Shown piece after piece: positions 1-11,823 of a stretch of 64,000 nt of DNA. The notes beneath the pieces were generated by a model. It was given only the letters and a program-made list of their open reading frames with translations. It did no database searches and was not told the origin of the DNA. Position numbers and translations under genes: made by a program. Source of the stretch: Norana najaformis (Eukaryota; Annelida; Clitellata; Crassiclitellata; Hormogastridae); NCBI GenBank assembly GCA_964023275.1, contig OZ029915.1:19631775-19695774 (forward strand), in the 5' to 3' direction. The stretch's first letter is position 1; every line of letters begins with the position of its first letter.

Positions 1-150
1 TTACTCATCATGGGCAACATCTATCATAATTTCAATGCCTGAGCCTCTTTTTATGCCTTCCAGGTGCATTAGGTAAATAATATCTGGTCTTAATTAGGTG
101 ACTGCAGAAGAAACTCTTGGCATTTTTAGGTTGTTAATGGATCCCTGCAG

Positions 151-415
151 TTTCGCTATGACCTTGGTGATGGAGACCAGATAGTCTCCCTTTCTAATGT
201 TAAAGTTAGTGATGGTGTTTGGCATACGGCTCGAGTGGCACGCCATGGCAACCAAGTGATACTGTGGCTTGACAGCGGTGATGACATCTACTTTAACAAC
301 ACATTCCCTGTTGATGCTCGCCGTGTCTTACGCATATCAAACTTATTTGGACTTGGTGAAGTGCGAAAGAACCCTTGGACGCAAGAGATAACTGTGAATG
401 ACAACCTTGCACGTA
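151..415 (+). CDS. Cadherin exon: laminin-G domain part
   Basis: Acceptor ccctgcag before 151 and donor GTAAGT at 416. It starts in phase 0 relative to the reading frame and leaves one base. The translation includes [18 protein letters not shown] and [19 protein letters not shown], the beta-sandwich core of a laminin-G domain. The preceding exon is not in the window. Confidence 0.88.
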
Positions 416-3400
416 GTAAGTAGTGGTTTTAGAACTGAATTAGTACTAGTAATCTAATCTAATCTGATGACTTTTATAGCACCGCTATCATAATGACCAA
501 GGCATCAATCGATGGTCGCTTCAAGTCAAAATTGCAAATGGTATTTGAGAAAATAATATTATTTGAGAAAGTGAAAGAGCTAAGTCGTAGGAGTTCTTTT
601 CCCATCTTATTAATCGTTTTGAAAAAAAACTAAACTTGAAATTTACATGTCTAATAAGTGTTTTTAACTTTTTAAAAATATTAGTTACCATAGTTTCATG
701 CATTTATATTGCAAGTTATATAAGATTTAAAAACCCTGTACCCCACTTCAGGTTATCTCAGTGTGTGGGTGATGCCAGCTTATTTTGTGCAGATGGTCAC
801 AAAGTGCTTACCATATTTTCCGATTGTACCGTACCGTAAGTTGCAGAACACTAACGAACGAATTTGTGTCAGATGTATTAGAGATGACTGCTAAAGATTA
901 TAGTTTATTGTTCTGACTTGATTATTTCTTACACTTGCAGAAAGAATTTTTAATTTGTTATGTGTTACTATATCATCAACTAATGTAACTGCAACTGCCC
1001 TATCAGTGGATGTCATGAAGTTAATTTTAGAGAAGATAGGGAAGAATAATTGAGATGCTGCCTATGAAAAGGGACCACAACATAGGATTTATTTACTGGG
1101 ATACAGGACTCTGAATGTAGTCACCCATCAAAATATCGAGATTGGGTGTTCACTGGTATTCGCTAGGGGATGCCTCCGTCTATCAATCTAGCACAACTGT
1201 TCATGAAAATGGACCATCGCAGCCATAACATTGCAAGCTGTATAGCTTCCAACAATGGATTTCCCATGAGTTTTCTTAACTTTAAATGTGTTTTATCAAA
1301 ATTGCATCTTTCAGCTACAGCATTGTCTAAATTCTTCATAAAATGCCATAATACTCCGATTATACAACATTATACACCATTATTTTAAGATTATTTTGCT
1401 GATCACAGTGGTATGAATAACTCAGTACTCACAAAGTGGTTCCTTTTCATAGGCGGCATCACAATTATGAAATTTACGATAATCATGTTCTCGTTAAGGC
1501 TATGGCATTGATGGATGAGCTTAAAGACGTGGTCCATCTGGTATCTGCCTGTCTTCCCATTGTGTGGCCTACTTTTAGCAACACTGCATCAGCAGTACTG
1601 CTAGCTTGGCTTCTGAATGCCTTTGTCACAGCAGTGGTGTGTGTGTGTCAGTCTAACGACCTTTGTGCCAGGAAAGATGATGAGCCTAACCCTCCTTTAC
1701 CCAAGCTTTACCCTTGAGCTACCCATTATAGCCTGGCCTGACTCATTAATAAGCTGATGCTATCTTTTAAGCAACACTGCAGTGATTTTCAGGTCTATGA
1801 TTACGACAGCCATCAATTTTTTACGGTGGATGGATATACACTATCAAAATAAATGTGTGTCGTAATTGCACCTACTGCAATATCGGTTCAGGAGATGTTC
1901 TTTTTGTCACCTGAAGCATATAGAGTGTAGAGTGTAAACCTGAGCAAAACAAAACTCCGATAGCAATACAGTTCATGAGAATGTGGTATAAAATAGATTG
2001 TGTTTGCCAGTTCAGACAATTTAATACTTAGGTTAGTGCTTGCAATCTGTTCCTCGTGGTTTGTGCAGGCCTGCGGGGTGTATGTATGCACAATTCGATG
2101 TAATCAATGAATCTATTCCTGTTGTTGTTTTGTCCAGCTTGCCTCCAGGACATACGTTTCATGAATCAGCGTCTCCCGTTGGACGGTAGTGAAAATGGTG
2201 GCAACCAGATAGCAACTGTCATAACAAACAAGGACAGTCCTGACTGTAACAGCACTGCATGTGCGGGTATCACTTGTGGGACTGGCTTTGTGTGCTATGA
2301 TCTGTGGAACATTTATGAGTGCAGGTAGGCTTTCGTATTTCTTGTTTTAATGGATAGCAATCATTGTAATATGTAGGTTCTGTGGTAATTGTAAGTTTTA
2401 CTTGCCTGGAGAAGTTGCAGTTGTTAGGTCTGAAATCATTGCTAAATTCTTTTACTTACCGTTTGTCTCGGTGGTTCTCTGACGTGATACTTGCGACCAG
2501 CTAAAATTGTCTATCATGTCTAGAATTGAGTTTAGTTGTCTTTTCCTACCTGCCAGATCTCTTTGTAGCTGTCTTGCTTTTCTGCCAGAGAAATCAGTAA
2601 ATCAAGCATGGGAGTCAATTTCTAAGAGCAATTTCAACAGTAACAACAAGGTTCATGTATCTGTCCACATAGAAACTATCTAAACTGAAGTCATATTGCT
2701 ACTCTGGAAAAATCTGTAGACATTCTGACTTGATGTTAAGATTATATTAAAGATATATTGTGGTCTTCATACTAAGTAAGCTGTTAAATTACTTCATTGA
2801 AGTTCTATATCTTGCATTGTTTTGCACTCAGATGTGATGTCAACACAACCGTGCCAGACAAAGGACAGTGTGCGGCACCAAAGTACTGTTTTCCAGATCT
2901 TTGCTGGAATGGTGGAACTTGTTTTGTTATAAATGGAATAGTTGGATGTGTCTGTGCACCTGGTTGGACTGGACCCTTCTGCAATGTTGCTCCACCTATT
3001 GTAAATCCAATAAACAGTGGTGGTGATCGTAACTACAACTTAGTGGCTGCCATTGTTGTTCCTATAATTGTTGGACTTCTACTGCTGCGTAAGAAACTAA
3101 ACTTGTTCAGCTAGTAGTTTTGATGAATTTTCTTCTTGGTCCATCTTTAATAAGTAAGTAAGGGAATTCAAAATACTGTAAAAGGTGATAATTTTCAGTA
3201 ATTTGCTGCACAAGCTTTTATTACACTTTTCTTATCTTGAAAAGTCTTAAACAGTTCAATAGAATAAGTATTTATGACCCCAATTTTGACAGCACAAAAT
3301 AGAATTTGGCAGCACTGAGCTGCTGCAGGTGACGTCAGACACATTACAATAACTCAATCAATCAATCGAACACTCATGCACGCTCTATCTTTTATTTTCT

Positions 3401-6400
3401 TGGGTGTCATAAGTGCGAATGAGTGTATCATTTGCATCATGTTTGTTCCTGTCTCCTTGACTCTAATCCACTGAATTACATTGGATTAGATTAAAGGAGA
3501 CAGGGATCTTCTTATTGTGACATTACTATTGTCGCGTGAGAAACAGCAGCCAAAAGATACAAATCTTACAAGTCTTGTGAGATGAAATTCAATAGGCCAG
3601 ACCTCTCTGCCTCTCTGTTGCTTGAAGACTTACTTAGATGTTGTAGATGTTCAGTGGCACTACATTACATTACATATTACACATGTAAATTCGTCTACTT
3701 TCAAGTGCATCTTCATCTTGTAACACCCCCGGAGGATATCCACCTCTGAATGCTGTTTGTCCACTGCTTTGGACTAAATCTGCCATGTATCAAACTTCCT
3801 GTGATGTTGTGTGATATGTACAATTCTTTATTTCGTCGTATAACCCAGGGGAAAATTCAAGATCAAGGATTTCAAGTGTTGCTTTGAAGAATTCCTCAGA
3901 TGCACTTGTTATTGGACAGTGACAGAAGGAATCTTTGCTCTTTAGTTTGCTGTTCCAGAACAGTAGGCTGATGTTCTAATAGGATACTTATTGAAGACTT
4001 CTTTGCTGTAGGTATGCAGTTGACTGATTGTTGTTCTTGACTGCTATTGAATCATGTGGCAAACGTAAGACTGTTTGAGGTTGTGTCATATGTGTCACTG
4101 TGTAATATGTCTGTCTGATTTACCTGTAGCAGCTCAGTGCAGCAGAATTCTATTCTCAACTGTGACATTAAATTTTATTATGTTGTTATCTGTATTAGAC
4201 AGATCTGAATACTTAGCAAATTTTATGTTTTTTTTCAGTTCTACTGATTTTGCTCATTGTTTGGTGTGTGCGTCGAAAGCCTGAGTATCTTTTGGAATAT
4301 CCAGATGAAGATGCATCACGTGAAAATATCATAGCATATGATGAAGAAGGAGCAGGTAAATTTGTTACTGTGATGTTTGAATAAAGAATGTCATATGTTG
4401 CAAGATGTTTGAATGTGCTTTTGATTTCTGTAGTGACTGTCTTGGCTTTGGAGAACAGAGCTGAACTTGATGAGTTCTGTATGATATAGGATTCTTTGTT
4501 GTTATTAGGCTAAAATACGTTTAGTGCTTCTATAAAGTGTGACATGTAGCAAATAATGATTTTTTTAGAAAGGGCATCTGGCCAGTAAAACTCCAGTAAA
4601 ATTTTGTGTGGCTTCCAGTATCATGGAAGGTGAAGACTGTTGTTGATGGAAGGATGGAATGGGATAAACCTGGGAAAAGGCTGCTAACCTTGTCTTTTAC
4701 TTATAAAGTTACCCTTTGTTATGCCTTGAGTAATTCTCAGCATCTGGAAACATCTTTGCTGAGATGCTGTGCTTGAGCACTGACAACCAAGTCTTACCAC
4801 TTTATATTATAAAGTTAGTTAATTACCAGACATTGTGCCTCTGGTCATAAAATTTTGCACATGCCACAGCTACTCTTATTTGCAAAAAGAAAATAATCTA
4901 ATTTAAACATTTCTGGGACTAGTGCCTAACATCAGGCATACAACATGGTCACAAATTGTGAAACTCTGTTCTTAATTGTCACATGAAAATTTATTAGGAA
5001 GTGCCAGTTCATAAAGTTAATGTTACTGTTGGTTTTATCAGCCATACAAACACTTCTTTTGGGAAATGCTTCTTACCAGTTTTACTGTCTATTAATTGGA
5101 TGGTCATAGGAGAGGAAGATGTACAGGCATTTGATCTGATGCGCCTGCAAAAACCAGTTGATCCTAACCTTGAGCCAAGGAATGGACCACATGGAGTGAG
5201 CAGCCTTTTGAAGTCGGGTAAGGACTACCAGTGTACTGTGAGAAGGTTATCTTCTTAGATATCTTCTCTGAAATCAAGATCTTCTAAGCTTGATGTTAAA
5301 CTTAAGTATAACTGGTTCTGGTAATCCATTCTTGCTTTTAAATATTTATAGCATTATCCATAAACTAAACCAGAAAGTGGTTATAAGTTATAAGTCTGTC
5401 TTTGGGAGCCATATCAAGAACCACCTTGTAATGAGGTCATGCTATAATAAATTTATTTTCTACAGGTTGTTTAATTTTTGAATCCATGTCCCAGCCAGAA
5501 TTAATGTTATACGAGTCTACGGTGTATTAATATAACATGTCGAAATTCAGACCTGAACCGTAAGTGAATGGATATACGGAAGTCAGTTCACTCGTAGAGT
5601 TATGAATACAGTTTGAAACAGTTATTACCATTTATTATGAACTTCTGTCATGTTGGTGTCTAATACATAAGGCATCGACCGATGGTGTCTAATACATAGG
5701 GCATCAACCGATGGTGCACCAATACCAAGCCGTAATCAAGTCAATATCCAGAATGTCAGTCCATTAAGACAGATGAACAAGCTGTTTGAAGAAGGTAAGT
5801 CTTAATTTGAGGCTGAAATGACACCAGAGACTATGTAGAGTGAACAGGTGCAGGAAGAGAGTTTCAAAATTTAGGTCCAGCAAACTAAAAAGCTCGTTCA
5901 CCAAGAACAGTTCTAATTTTGGGTACAACCAGAGAAGACAATCAGATGACCTGGTTGAACAATGACTGGTCTGGAGAATGTGGAGTATGGGACAGGGACG
6001 GATGGCCCTCTGAACTGTAGTTTTTTGGTAGCTCTTTTAAAACCCAGACCCCCTCTGTTTTAAAAGGTCCATAAAATGCACTATGCAAAAGCTAATATAC
6101 CATAATATCTCGGCTATAGTGCGCACTCATGCATAATGTGCACCCCGAGTTGGAAAATTTAACCTAATGTAAAAATCTTAGTACCTATGTATAATATGCA
6201 GGGCGTATCTGCTAGTCCCGGACTAAGTTCAACTTACGCCCGACTAGCATATCAGTTTAGTATGCACCACACGGTCTTAGCATGCTACGCCGGGACTAGC
6301 CCTAGTCTGCCATGCAAGCAGATGCAAGTGAACTAGTCTGAGCTTAATGAAAGAAAACAAAATGGCGGCTGTCATAATTCACCGCATTCGAGGAAGTTTT

Positions 6401-7370
6401 CAGTGTCAAATAGTGTTTAGGGCCCATCAAAATCCACTCGAATCGTTCTCGGACGATGAAATTTATTATGATTTTGGTTTTCGCCATCACAAGTTGCTAA
6501 TAATATGTGACTAAATGGCTGCCGACATCGAATTCGCTACCGCGCCATGTTAGAGGCCTTTGTCATCCATGATGGATGTACGATATATTTAAAGCGAAAT
6601 TTTAATGTAATTACTACTCAAAGAATTGACTACTTGTTTTAATATTTACTAATCCATTGTATTGTATGACTTTAATAGTGCTGATAATATTGATATTTCT
6701 TACTTAAGCCATCGACATGTTGCTTTCATTAGTGCCTCGTGATCGGCGTTTTTCTAAGATGTGTAAGAACTTTTTTCCTGTGTACAATGCATACCTAGAC
6801 TTTGAGCAGATTTTATTCTGAAAAAAGTGCGCACTGTAGCCGAGATTTTACGGTACATATACAGTACTTACATACATGCATACACAGTTACACATTTACA
6901 TTTTTATATGGAACTATTTAATGACTTTTCATTGTTCCTCCCTTGTTCTGTCTGATAAATTAACTTCACTGAAATTCATGTCAGTCTGATTTCCCTCTTA
7001 AGTTCATTCAGTGTAATTTAAATTTAAAGGTGCATGTAACTAACAAGCATTACTTGCATGCTTCTTCACAGCTCCAGAGCCGATGTCAGATCGTAGACGA
7101 CTGCCTGGGGATTACCCAAACATCGGGGAATTCATCAATGACCGGCTGAAAGATGCTGGTGATGATGACACTGATCAAGACAGCTTGCGTGGTTTTGACT
7201 TTGAAGGTGGAGGGAGCCAAGCTGGAAGCCTTAGTTCCATTGGTTCTAGTAGCAGTGGTGACCTAGACTTTGGCTTTCTGAATGATTGGGGCCCACCCTT
7301 CAAGAAACTAGCAGATCTTTATGGTGACGAGGATGAGGAGGAAAATGAACCAGATTTCTCAAATGTCTGA
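151..7370 (+). CDS. Classical (type III, N-cadherin-like) cadherin, 3' end of gene, six exons
   Basis: Calcium-dependent cell-adhesion receptor that links the plasma membrane to actin through catenins. Visible exons are 151-415, 2138-2324, 2832-3088, 4239-4355, 5110-5217 and 7072-7370. Every phase closes (1233 nt, 410 residues plus stop). In order they give the second half of a laminin-G domain, Cys-rich and EGF-like segments, one membrane-spanning helix followed by the basic stop-transfer WCVRRK, a juxtamembrane segment with [15 protein letters not shown] (p120-catenin site of classical cadherins), and a tail with [14 protein letters not shown] and [17 protein letters not shown] (beta-catenin site). 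The laminin-G/EGF block next to the membrane is typical of invertebrate and non-mammalian type III cadherins and absent from vertebrate type I/II cadherins. The ectodomain cadherin repeats must lie upstream of the window. Family assignment is certain; the exact orthologue (CadN-like or DE-cadherin-like) is not settled. Confidence 0.95.
416..2137 (+). other. Cadherin intron, no gene recognised
   Basis: Intron of 1.7 kb. The open frames in it (for example 1436-1717) have no recognisable similarity and carry no splice-compatible phase. I see no clear mobile element. Confidence 0.5.
2138..2324 (+). CDS. Cadherin exon: end of laminin-G, start of Cys-rich segment
   Basis: Acceptor ttttgtccag and donor GTAGGC. 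It takes one base from the exon ending at 415 and leaves two. It encodes [14 protein letters not shown], the closing strand of a laminin-G domain, then [21 protein letters not shown], which begins an EGF-like fold. Confidence 0.9.
2832..3088 (+). CDS. Cadherin exon: EGF-like domain and start of membrane helix
   Basis: Acceptor cactcag and donor GTAAGA. It contains an EGF-like domain ([20 protein letters not shown] followed by [12 protein letters not shown]) and then the first half of the membrane helix ([15 protein letters not shown]). Read-through past 3088 gives only a stop, so splicing to 4239 is required. Confidence 0.92.
3448..3504. repeat. Short imperfect inverted repeat in cadherin intron
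   Basis: Two 23-base arms (CCTGTCTCCTT and CTAATCCA blocks against TGGATTAG and AAGGAGACAGG) are separated by about 11 bases, with a 4-base mismatch block. It could be a small foldback element or an intronic hairpin. The rest of intron 3089-4238 shows nothing else. Confidence 0.55.
4239..4355 (+). CDS. Cadherin exon: rest of membrane helix and juxtamembrane segment
   Basis: Acceptor tttttttttcag and donor GTAAAT. It takes one base and leaves one. It encodes [20 protein letters not shown] and [12 protein letters not shown]. The 117-bp exon is too short and split to stand out as an open frame but is fixed by phase and by the very conserved juxtamembrane motif. Confidence 0.95.
5110..5217 (+). 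CDS. Cadherin exon: membrane-proximal cytoplasmic segment
   Basis: Acceptor tggtcatag and donor GTAAGG. It encodes [16 protein letters not shown], continuing the p120-binding region of the cytoplasmic tail, and leaves one base that joins the last exon. Confidence 0.92.
5290..5480 (-). mobile_element. Small MITE relic, pogo/Tc1-like
   Basis: The reverse complement shares blocks (GCATGACCTCATTA, GATATGGCTCCCAAA) with 35720-35908. Both look like the 'cgttataac'-type ends of pogo/Tigger-derived MITEs. It is degraded and no target duplication is visible. Confidence 0.4.
5625..5990 (-). mobile_element. L2/CR1-like LINE 3' end relic
   Basis: The reverse complement of the left part matches the tail at 15400-15490 (GCATCAACCGATGG-type block followed by the 'attagacacc' block). 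The block gtgtctaatacat is locally duplicated (about 5657-5710). Only 3' untranslated sequence is left; no coding remains. Confidence 0.55.
6101..6856. mobile_element. Non-autonomous element with terminal inverted repeats
   Basis: The left end (about 6106-6127) and the right end (about 6824-6846) are reverse complements (ATCTCGGCTA, C or T, AGTGCGCACT), extended outwards by TACC(A/G)TA. The superfamily is unclear because no certain target duplication is visible. It encloses a Harbinger fragment at 6205-6560. Confidence 0.62.
6362..6514 (+). pseudogene. Harbinger (PIF/HARBI1-like) transposase N-terminal fragment
   Basis: A 50-codon frame from ATG to TAA contains [20 protein letters not shown], which matches the NPL-(acidic)-E-L-Y-x-R-F/Y-R-F pattern at the start of PIF/Harbinger transposases. 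The catalytic DDE core is missing. The upstream block with repeated ctagtcccgg (6208-6220) and its complement (6290-6300) resembles a Harbinger 5' end. It is a broken relic inside the cadherin intron. Confidence 0.6.
7072..7370 (+). CDS. Cadherin last exon: beta-catenin-binding tail and stop
   Basis: Acceptor cttcttcacag. It encodes [17 protein letters not shown], a Ser-rich stretch ([15 protein letters not shown]) expected to be phosphorylated to strengthen beta-catenin binding, and [16 protein letters not shown]. It ends with an acidic tail and TGA. All landmarks of the classical cadherin C-terminus are present and intact. Confidence 0.97.
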
Positions 7371-7390
7371 CCTTTTATGCAGTCGCATAC

Positions 7391-7417
7391 TGAAGAGATT
7401 TCACCGAAATCTCTTCA
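7391..7417 (+). other. Perfect hairpin in cadherin 3' UTR
   Basis: TGAAGAGATTTC, a 3-base loop ACC, then GAAATCTCTTCA: a perfect 12-bp stem 20 bases after the stop codon. It could be an RNA structure in the 3' UTR; function unknown. Confidence 0.7.
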
Positions 7418-7514
7418 TTTAATCAAAGAACTGTTAAGCACTTTCGGTACAGATGCCATGAAGAACTTGTTCGTGAAGCATTAAATTGCTTAAGATTTTT
7501 ACACAGTTGAACAA

Positions 7515-7538
7515 GACCGGCTGAAAGATGCTGGTGAT
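7515..7538 (+). repeat. 24-base copy of the coding exon in the 3' UTR
   Basis: Identical over 24 bases to coding positions 7140-7163. It is followed directly by a 40-base block (attagagaattggtgttgct...) that recurs at 8083-8122. Confidence 0.8.
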
Positions 7539-8441
7539 TAGAGAATTGGTGTTGCTCTTAATTTTAGTTTTAGTCTCATATGTCTGAATTTAAAGAGAAA
7601 TTGAATCCCAGCGTTGCCCAAATGACCTAACTTCTCAGATGATTGAGTTAATTTAAATGAATTACAGATGCTGCTTTATGACTTTGACCCAGTTGCTTGA
7701 TAGTCGACCATATTTATAGTTGACTTTATAGTTGAACCAATCATATTTGCCTTAAACAACTATTAATTAGCTGATTGTAGACATTAATTGCAAAACTTTC
7801 ACTCATTTCTGTCATTTTTAAAAATTTAAATGCAAAACAACAGCTATAATCACTTAGATAAGTATACCATTTAGATTAATATGCAAACATGTGCACTAAT
7901 TTAACACAAATGTGATTCATGTTAAGTTTAAAGTGCATTTTTACAGTATTAGTGAAGAAATTTTCCCAGTAGAAGTTTCTGAAATTCTGAATATGGTAAG
8001 GATCTCAAGTCATTTAGTCTAAAAATTCAGTAATGAGCTAATAAAGTCTATGAATTGAGAAGATGTTTCAAGATGCCTCCAGATTAGAGAATTGGTGTTG
8101 CTCTTAATTTTAGTTTTTGTCTCCATGTGAACCCACGCCTATTGACCATGGACAATGAATGTAACAATTATGTAGCCCTGTGGAAGTCACATCAAAATTA
8201 CTATATTTGTTGCTAGTTATGCACCGTTGAGGTAAAGTTACCATTTTTCCTAAATTGTAAAAACACTAATTATCTGACATAAGGTTTGAAAAGTTGTAAG
8301 AACTGGAACTAATGTTTGAAATGGTATGAACAGTTTGACCATATTACCTGAAGTATATCACGTAGGCACTGTATCATGATGTTAATATAATTTTTTAAAT
8401 GATCTAAACACTATTTTGCATAACATTTTAATGGGTAGTAC

Positions 8442-8442
<1 letters not shown>

Positions 8443-8532
<90 letters not shown>
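8443..8532. repeat. (TA)n microsatellite
   Basis: About 45 uninterrupted TA dinucleotides downstream of the cadherin gene. Confidence 0.98.
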
Positions 8533-8536
<4 letters not shown>

Positions 8537-9990
8537 ATGCAGTGAGACTTTATCATTTACTCTTAATGTCAACTTTGATGTTTGTTTTCATGCAAGTTCA
8601 AATGTTTGGAACTCAGAATGTTTACTTTCAAACTCAGTTGGATGTAATTTACAATAACTTGTTGTAATACTCAGTGCTGGTGGTAACTTGTGCTTTTGGA
8701 TGAAGTAACCATCAATTTTCTCTCGCTGTTTGGAAATGTGATCTGATTTATAATTATTTAGTTATTTGCTTGTGAGTATTTGCTAAATTTATACTCAGTT
8801 TCTGTTAAATATATACTCAGTTTCTGTTACTAGAGATTTTTTAGTATTCTTTAGTTTGGATTTCTGTGTATTCCATGCAGAATTTTGCCTTTCCTGTGAT
8901 ACATTTCTCTATTATACTGTGCTGCTTGTTTATGGAAATTTTGTGCTTTTGTTCTTCAGATTTTATTATTTCCAAGTCAAGTTAATCTCTTGTACTTTTT
9001 GTATGCATTTGCCTAATTCTTGATTCTCAGAACATGATGGCTGCTTTATAGTCTTTCCCATCTGCATCGGGGGTTCAGTTTATAACACATCATATGAAAT
9101 TTTACAATTAGTCGTTGAATTAGTGCATACAACCCATAAAAAATTTCCTTTGATTGGACTGGCATTGTTTTCCCTTCAACCAGAAGATCGTTCAACCCCA
9201 CGATCATGCCCCTTAGGGACTACTGTTGATTAGTAATTACAGATTAGGGACTGCCCTGCTTTGCAGCATTTCTTCCAATTTACCTGTGTTTTAGTGTGTG
9301 ATGTATTTGTTTTCTAATGCATTCTGGCCTTAGATGTAGCTGCTTGTTGGCAGAAATAAGGATGTTTTAGAAAAGAAGTGCCTTGTACATGTACTTTGAG
9401 TTTCTTATGTCTAACATTAACTTCATTTGCTTCTGTATTTTTAATTGTGGTCAACTTAAAGCCTTTGCAGTTGCATATAGTTAAAACTGTAAATAGACAA
9501 ACCATGTATATTGTATAAATTTATTGTGTGATTAAGAAAATAACATGTCTAGTGTTATTGCACATAGTTCTTTGACTTCAGTGCATGCAGAGTCAGTTAT
9601 ATTAAAGTTCTTTGACTTCAGTGCATGCAGAGTCAGTTATATTAAAAGTGCTATAAATGGGAAGTTTCATAAAAGTTAGTTTCATAAAGCTTGGCTTTAA
9701 GCTTTGGAAAATTTCAGGAAACTTAGCCTATCTGAAACAGGATATTAGAACATTTCACAGGCCTGTAGCTGCTTCACATATCAGTGGTTATAACTGGCTG
9801 ACACAGTTTGTTTCAAGACTTATTCCAGACAAAGGAACCAAGACTAACCATTATAGTCTTGTATTTGTTGCACTGCATGTTTGAACTGAGTAAATGAAAT
9901 TCTTTTTGCTTGTCCAGAGCATGCCCAGTTAATTACAGAACTGTCATTTTAAAATTAAACAATTTCAGATTTTGTGATAGTTTTTTGTTC
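8533..9990. other. Gene-free stretch, cadherin 3' UTR or intergenic
   Basis: AT-rich sequence without recognisable coding. It contains a 43-base unit repeated twice in tandem at about 9566-9650 (tctttgacttcagtgcatgc block). I cannot place the cadherin poly(A) site. Confidence 0.5.
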
Positions 9991-10089
9991 CTAACTAAAA
10001 TATGTGTACATGATTGCTTGGAAACCTTCATTTAAAAGACCAAAGTTCAGTCTTGCTCCCATAATTGCATTGGTTCAGCTCTAACCATT

Positions 10090-10470
10090 TCTTATCCAAA
10101 ATGATACCTCACCTCTGGAATGGTCTTCCACTTGAATGTTGCTAATTCTTTGATTCTCCACCTATCTGTCAACCATGCAGTATTAGTAAGTGCTGACACC
10201 TCCATCACTCCTCAGGCTTTCCATTCAAGATTGAAGTCCCACTTCTTTAGGATAGTTCACTCTTACAATCTCTTTCGACCAAAATACAACCCTGTATTAT
10301 CCGTATCCCTGTAATGGCTTCACTGTCTTCATCCATCTCCGGTCTCCTGGCAACTGGGGATCTTGTACTTTCCATGCACGGTATCTCTGGACAACCCCTC
10401 TAGCTTGACAATATTGCTTGTGAAATAGCTGGTGACCTGTGCTGAGCATTTTAAATAGCACTTTAGAAAT
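10090..10470 (+). mobile_element. L2/CR1-like LINE 3' end relic
   Basis: Decayed fragments resemble the C-terminal end of CR1/L2 ORF2 (LWNGLP-like at 10110-10135 in a shifted frame, then FHSRLKSHFFR at 10215-10250), followed by a degraded 3' tail. From 10480 to 11150 I see nothing further. Confidence 0.5.
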
Positions 10471-11151
10471 TTGGAGTTATGATGATGGTATAAAATAACC
10501 AGTGCCTGTGTGGTGAGAATGAATCTCTAGAATTGTTTCCTGTGAAACATGAAATAAATTTCAAAAAAAATTATTTTCCCTGGCTTCTATCACTGTAATT
10601 ATATAAAGATTGGGACATCATGCTGGGAAACAGGTTTGTGGTGCACCTGTAAAATCTGAGGGCCTGAAATTCCATGATTTCTTGTGTGCTTCAATTTGCT
10701 GTCATATGTGAGTAGGTCTTTGCATTTCTTGAAGCAGTTTGATTAAAATTCTAGTTTATTTTCTTTCTATTTTGAGTAATTGGTTCCATTTTGCTTGATA
10801 TGCATACTTAGAGTAATGTTTACATTTTATACTTGTACTTGTGCTTGTTCTGAACTCAACTGTTTATGGTTTCTTATATATACACCTCCTTGCTTTAATA
10901 TTAATAATATTAATAATGTTATGTGTTAGCCCATTATAAGGTAAATGCTGTGGAACAAATACATAGGCAAGATCATTGTGATTTATCTGTCCTTATCCAG
11001 TGAGGTTGGACTGTGATGCTTCTGTGATGGTTCTGTATGAAAATGGAGTCATAGAACAGAAATGAAAGAGCTCTAATTATTATTTTGCACATTTATGGAG
11101 TGTGGCATTTTCCAGTGGACTTCCTGTTGGTAACAAATGTGGCTTGGGAAG

Positions 11152-11349
11152 ACCCATGGCTAGTCATTGTCAGCTACAGTGGTTAAAGGTCAGGGTGCCT
11201 CTGTGTGTCAGGATACTGGTTCACATGCCTCATGATATGTTTTAGAGATTTGAATCTCGGGCTAGTACGGTCTTAGTACGGTCGGGTTAGTACGGTCTTA
11301 GAGGACCTTAAGTGGCATGGCACCCATTCAACCGGGAAGCATTGGTGGT
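11152..11349 (+). mobile_element. tRNA-derived SINE, 5' part, interrupted
   Basis: The same family as 14458-14790 in the other orientation. The shared order is tRNA-like head (A-box-like tcagctacagtggttaaag, B-box-like ggttcacatgcc), gcctctgtg, ttttagagat-ttgaatctcggg, then gaccttaa-tggc and cccattcaa-cggg. It stops at 11349, exactly where the OTU inverted-repeat element begins. A small tandem of tagtacggtctta lies at 11260-11300. Confidence 0.6.
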
Positions 11350-11686
11350 ACGACTGTAGATTTTGTAACCAACTCCGATTCGTATGATATTATACCTGAT
11401 GATAGTTCTCGACATGACTATTCCAACGCGCCTATTCCCGTCTTCCGCAAACAATCCGGCGATTTTATACGAATTTTTAAATTTCGCCACGTCATGCGTA
11501 AATATCGACATCTGCCATTCGGAATCCAGGAGTATAGATCGCAAGCCGGAGGTAGCGCGCAACGATATAATTTAAAGACCGCCCAATTTGAGTTAAGAAA
11601 GTTACGAAATTCGCCCCCAAATGAAAAGAATTATCGAACCGAATCGTTACACCAGACAAATGGGCCACTGAAATGCATATACAAGT

Positions 11687-11822
11687 CAAGTTATGCATGC
11701 ACTGCTGACTTTATCCTGAAATAACAACACATTTAAATGTAACACAAGTTATGCATGCACTGCTGACTTTATCCTGAAATAACAACACATTTAAATGTAA
11801 CACATTGTAACACAAGTTATGC
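11687..11822. repeat. 58-base tandem duplication with partial third unit
   Basis: The unit beginning caagttatgcatgcactgct occurs twice head to tail, with the start of a third copy at about 11812. It lies downstream of the OTU frame, inside the inverted-repeat element. Confidence 0.85.
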
Positions 11823-11823
11823 C

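Noticed and set aside
752..835. Candidate cadherin exon with three Cys ([20 protein letters not shown])
   Set aside because: Splice-like ends exist, but its phase fits neither the exon ending at 415 nor the one starting at 2138, while those two join perfectly and complete the laminin-G domain.
11317..11724. 135-codon plus-strand open frame
   Set aside because: It starts in the SINE and runs through the left arm of the OTU element. No family features beyond the arm-shared part; treated as a finding about the arms rather than a gene.
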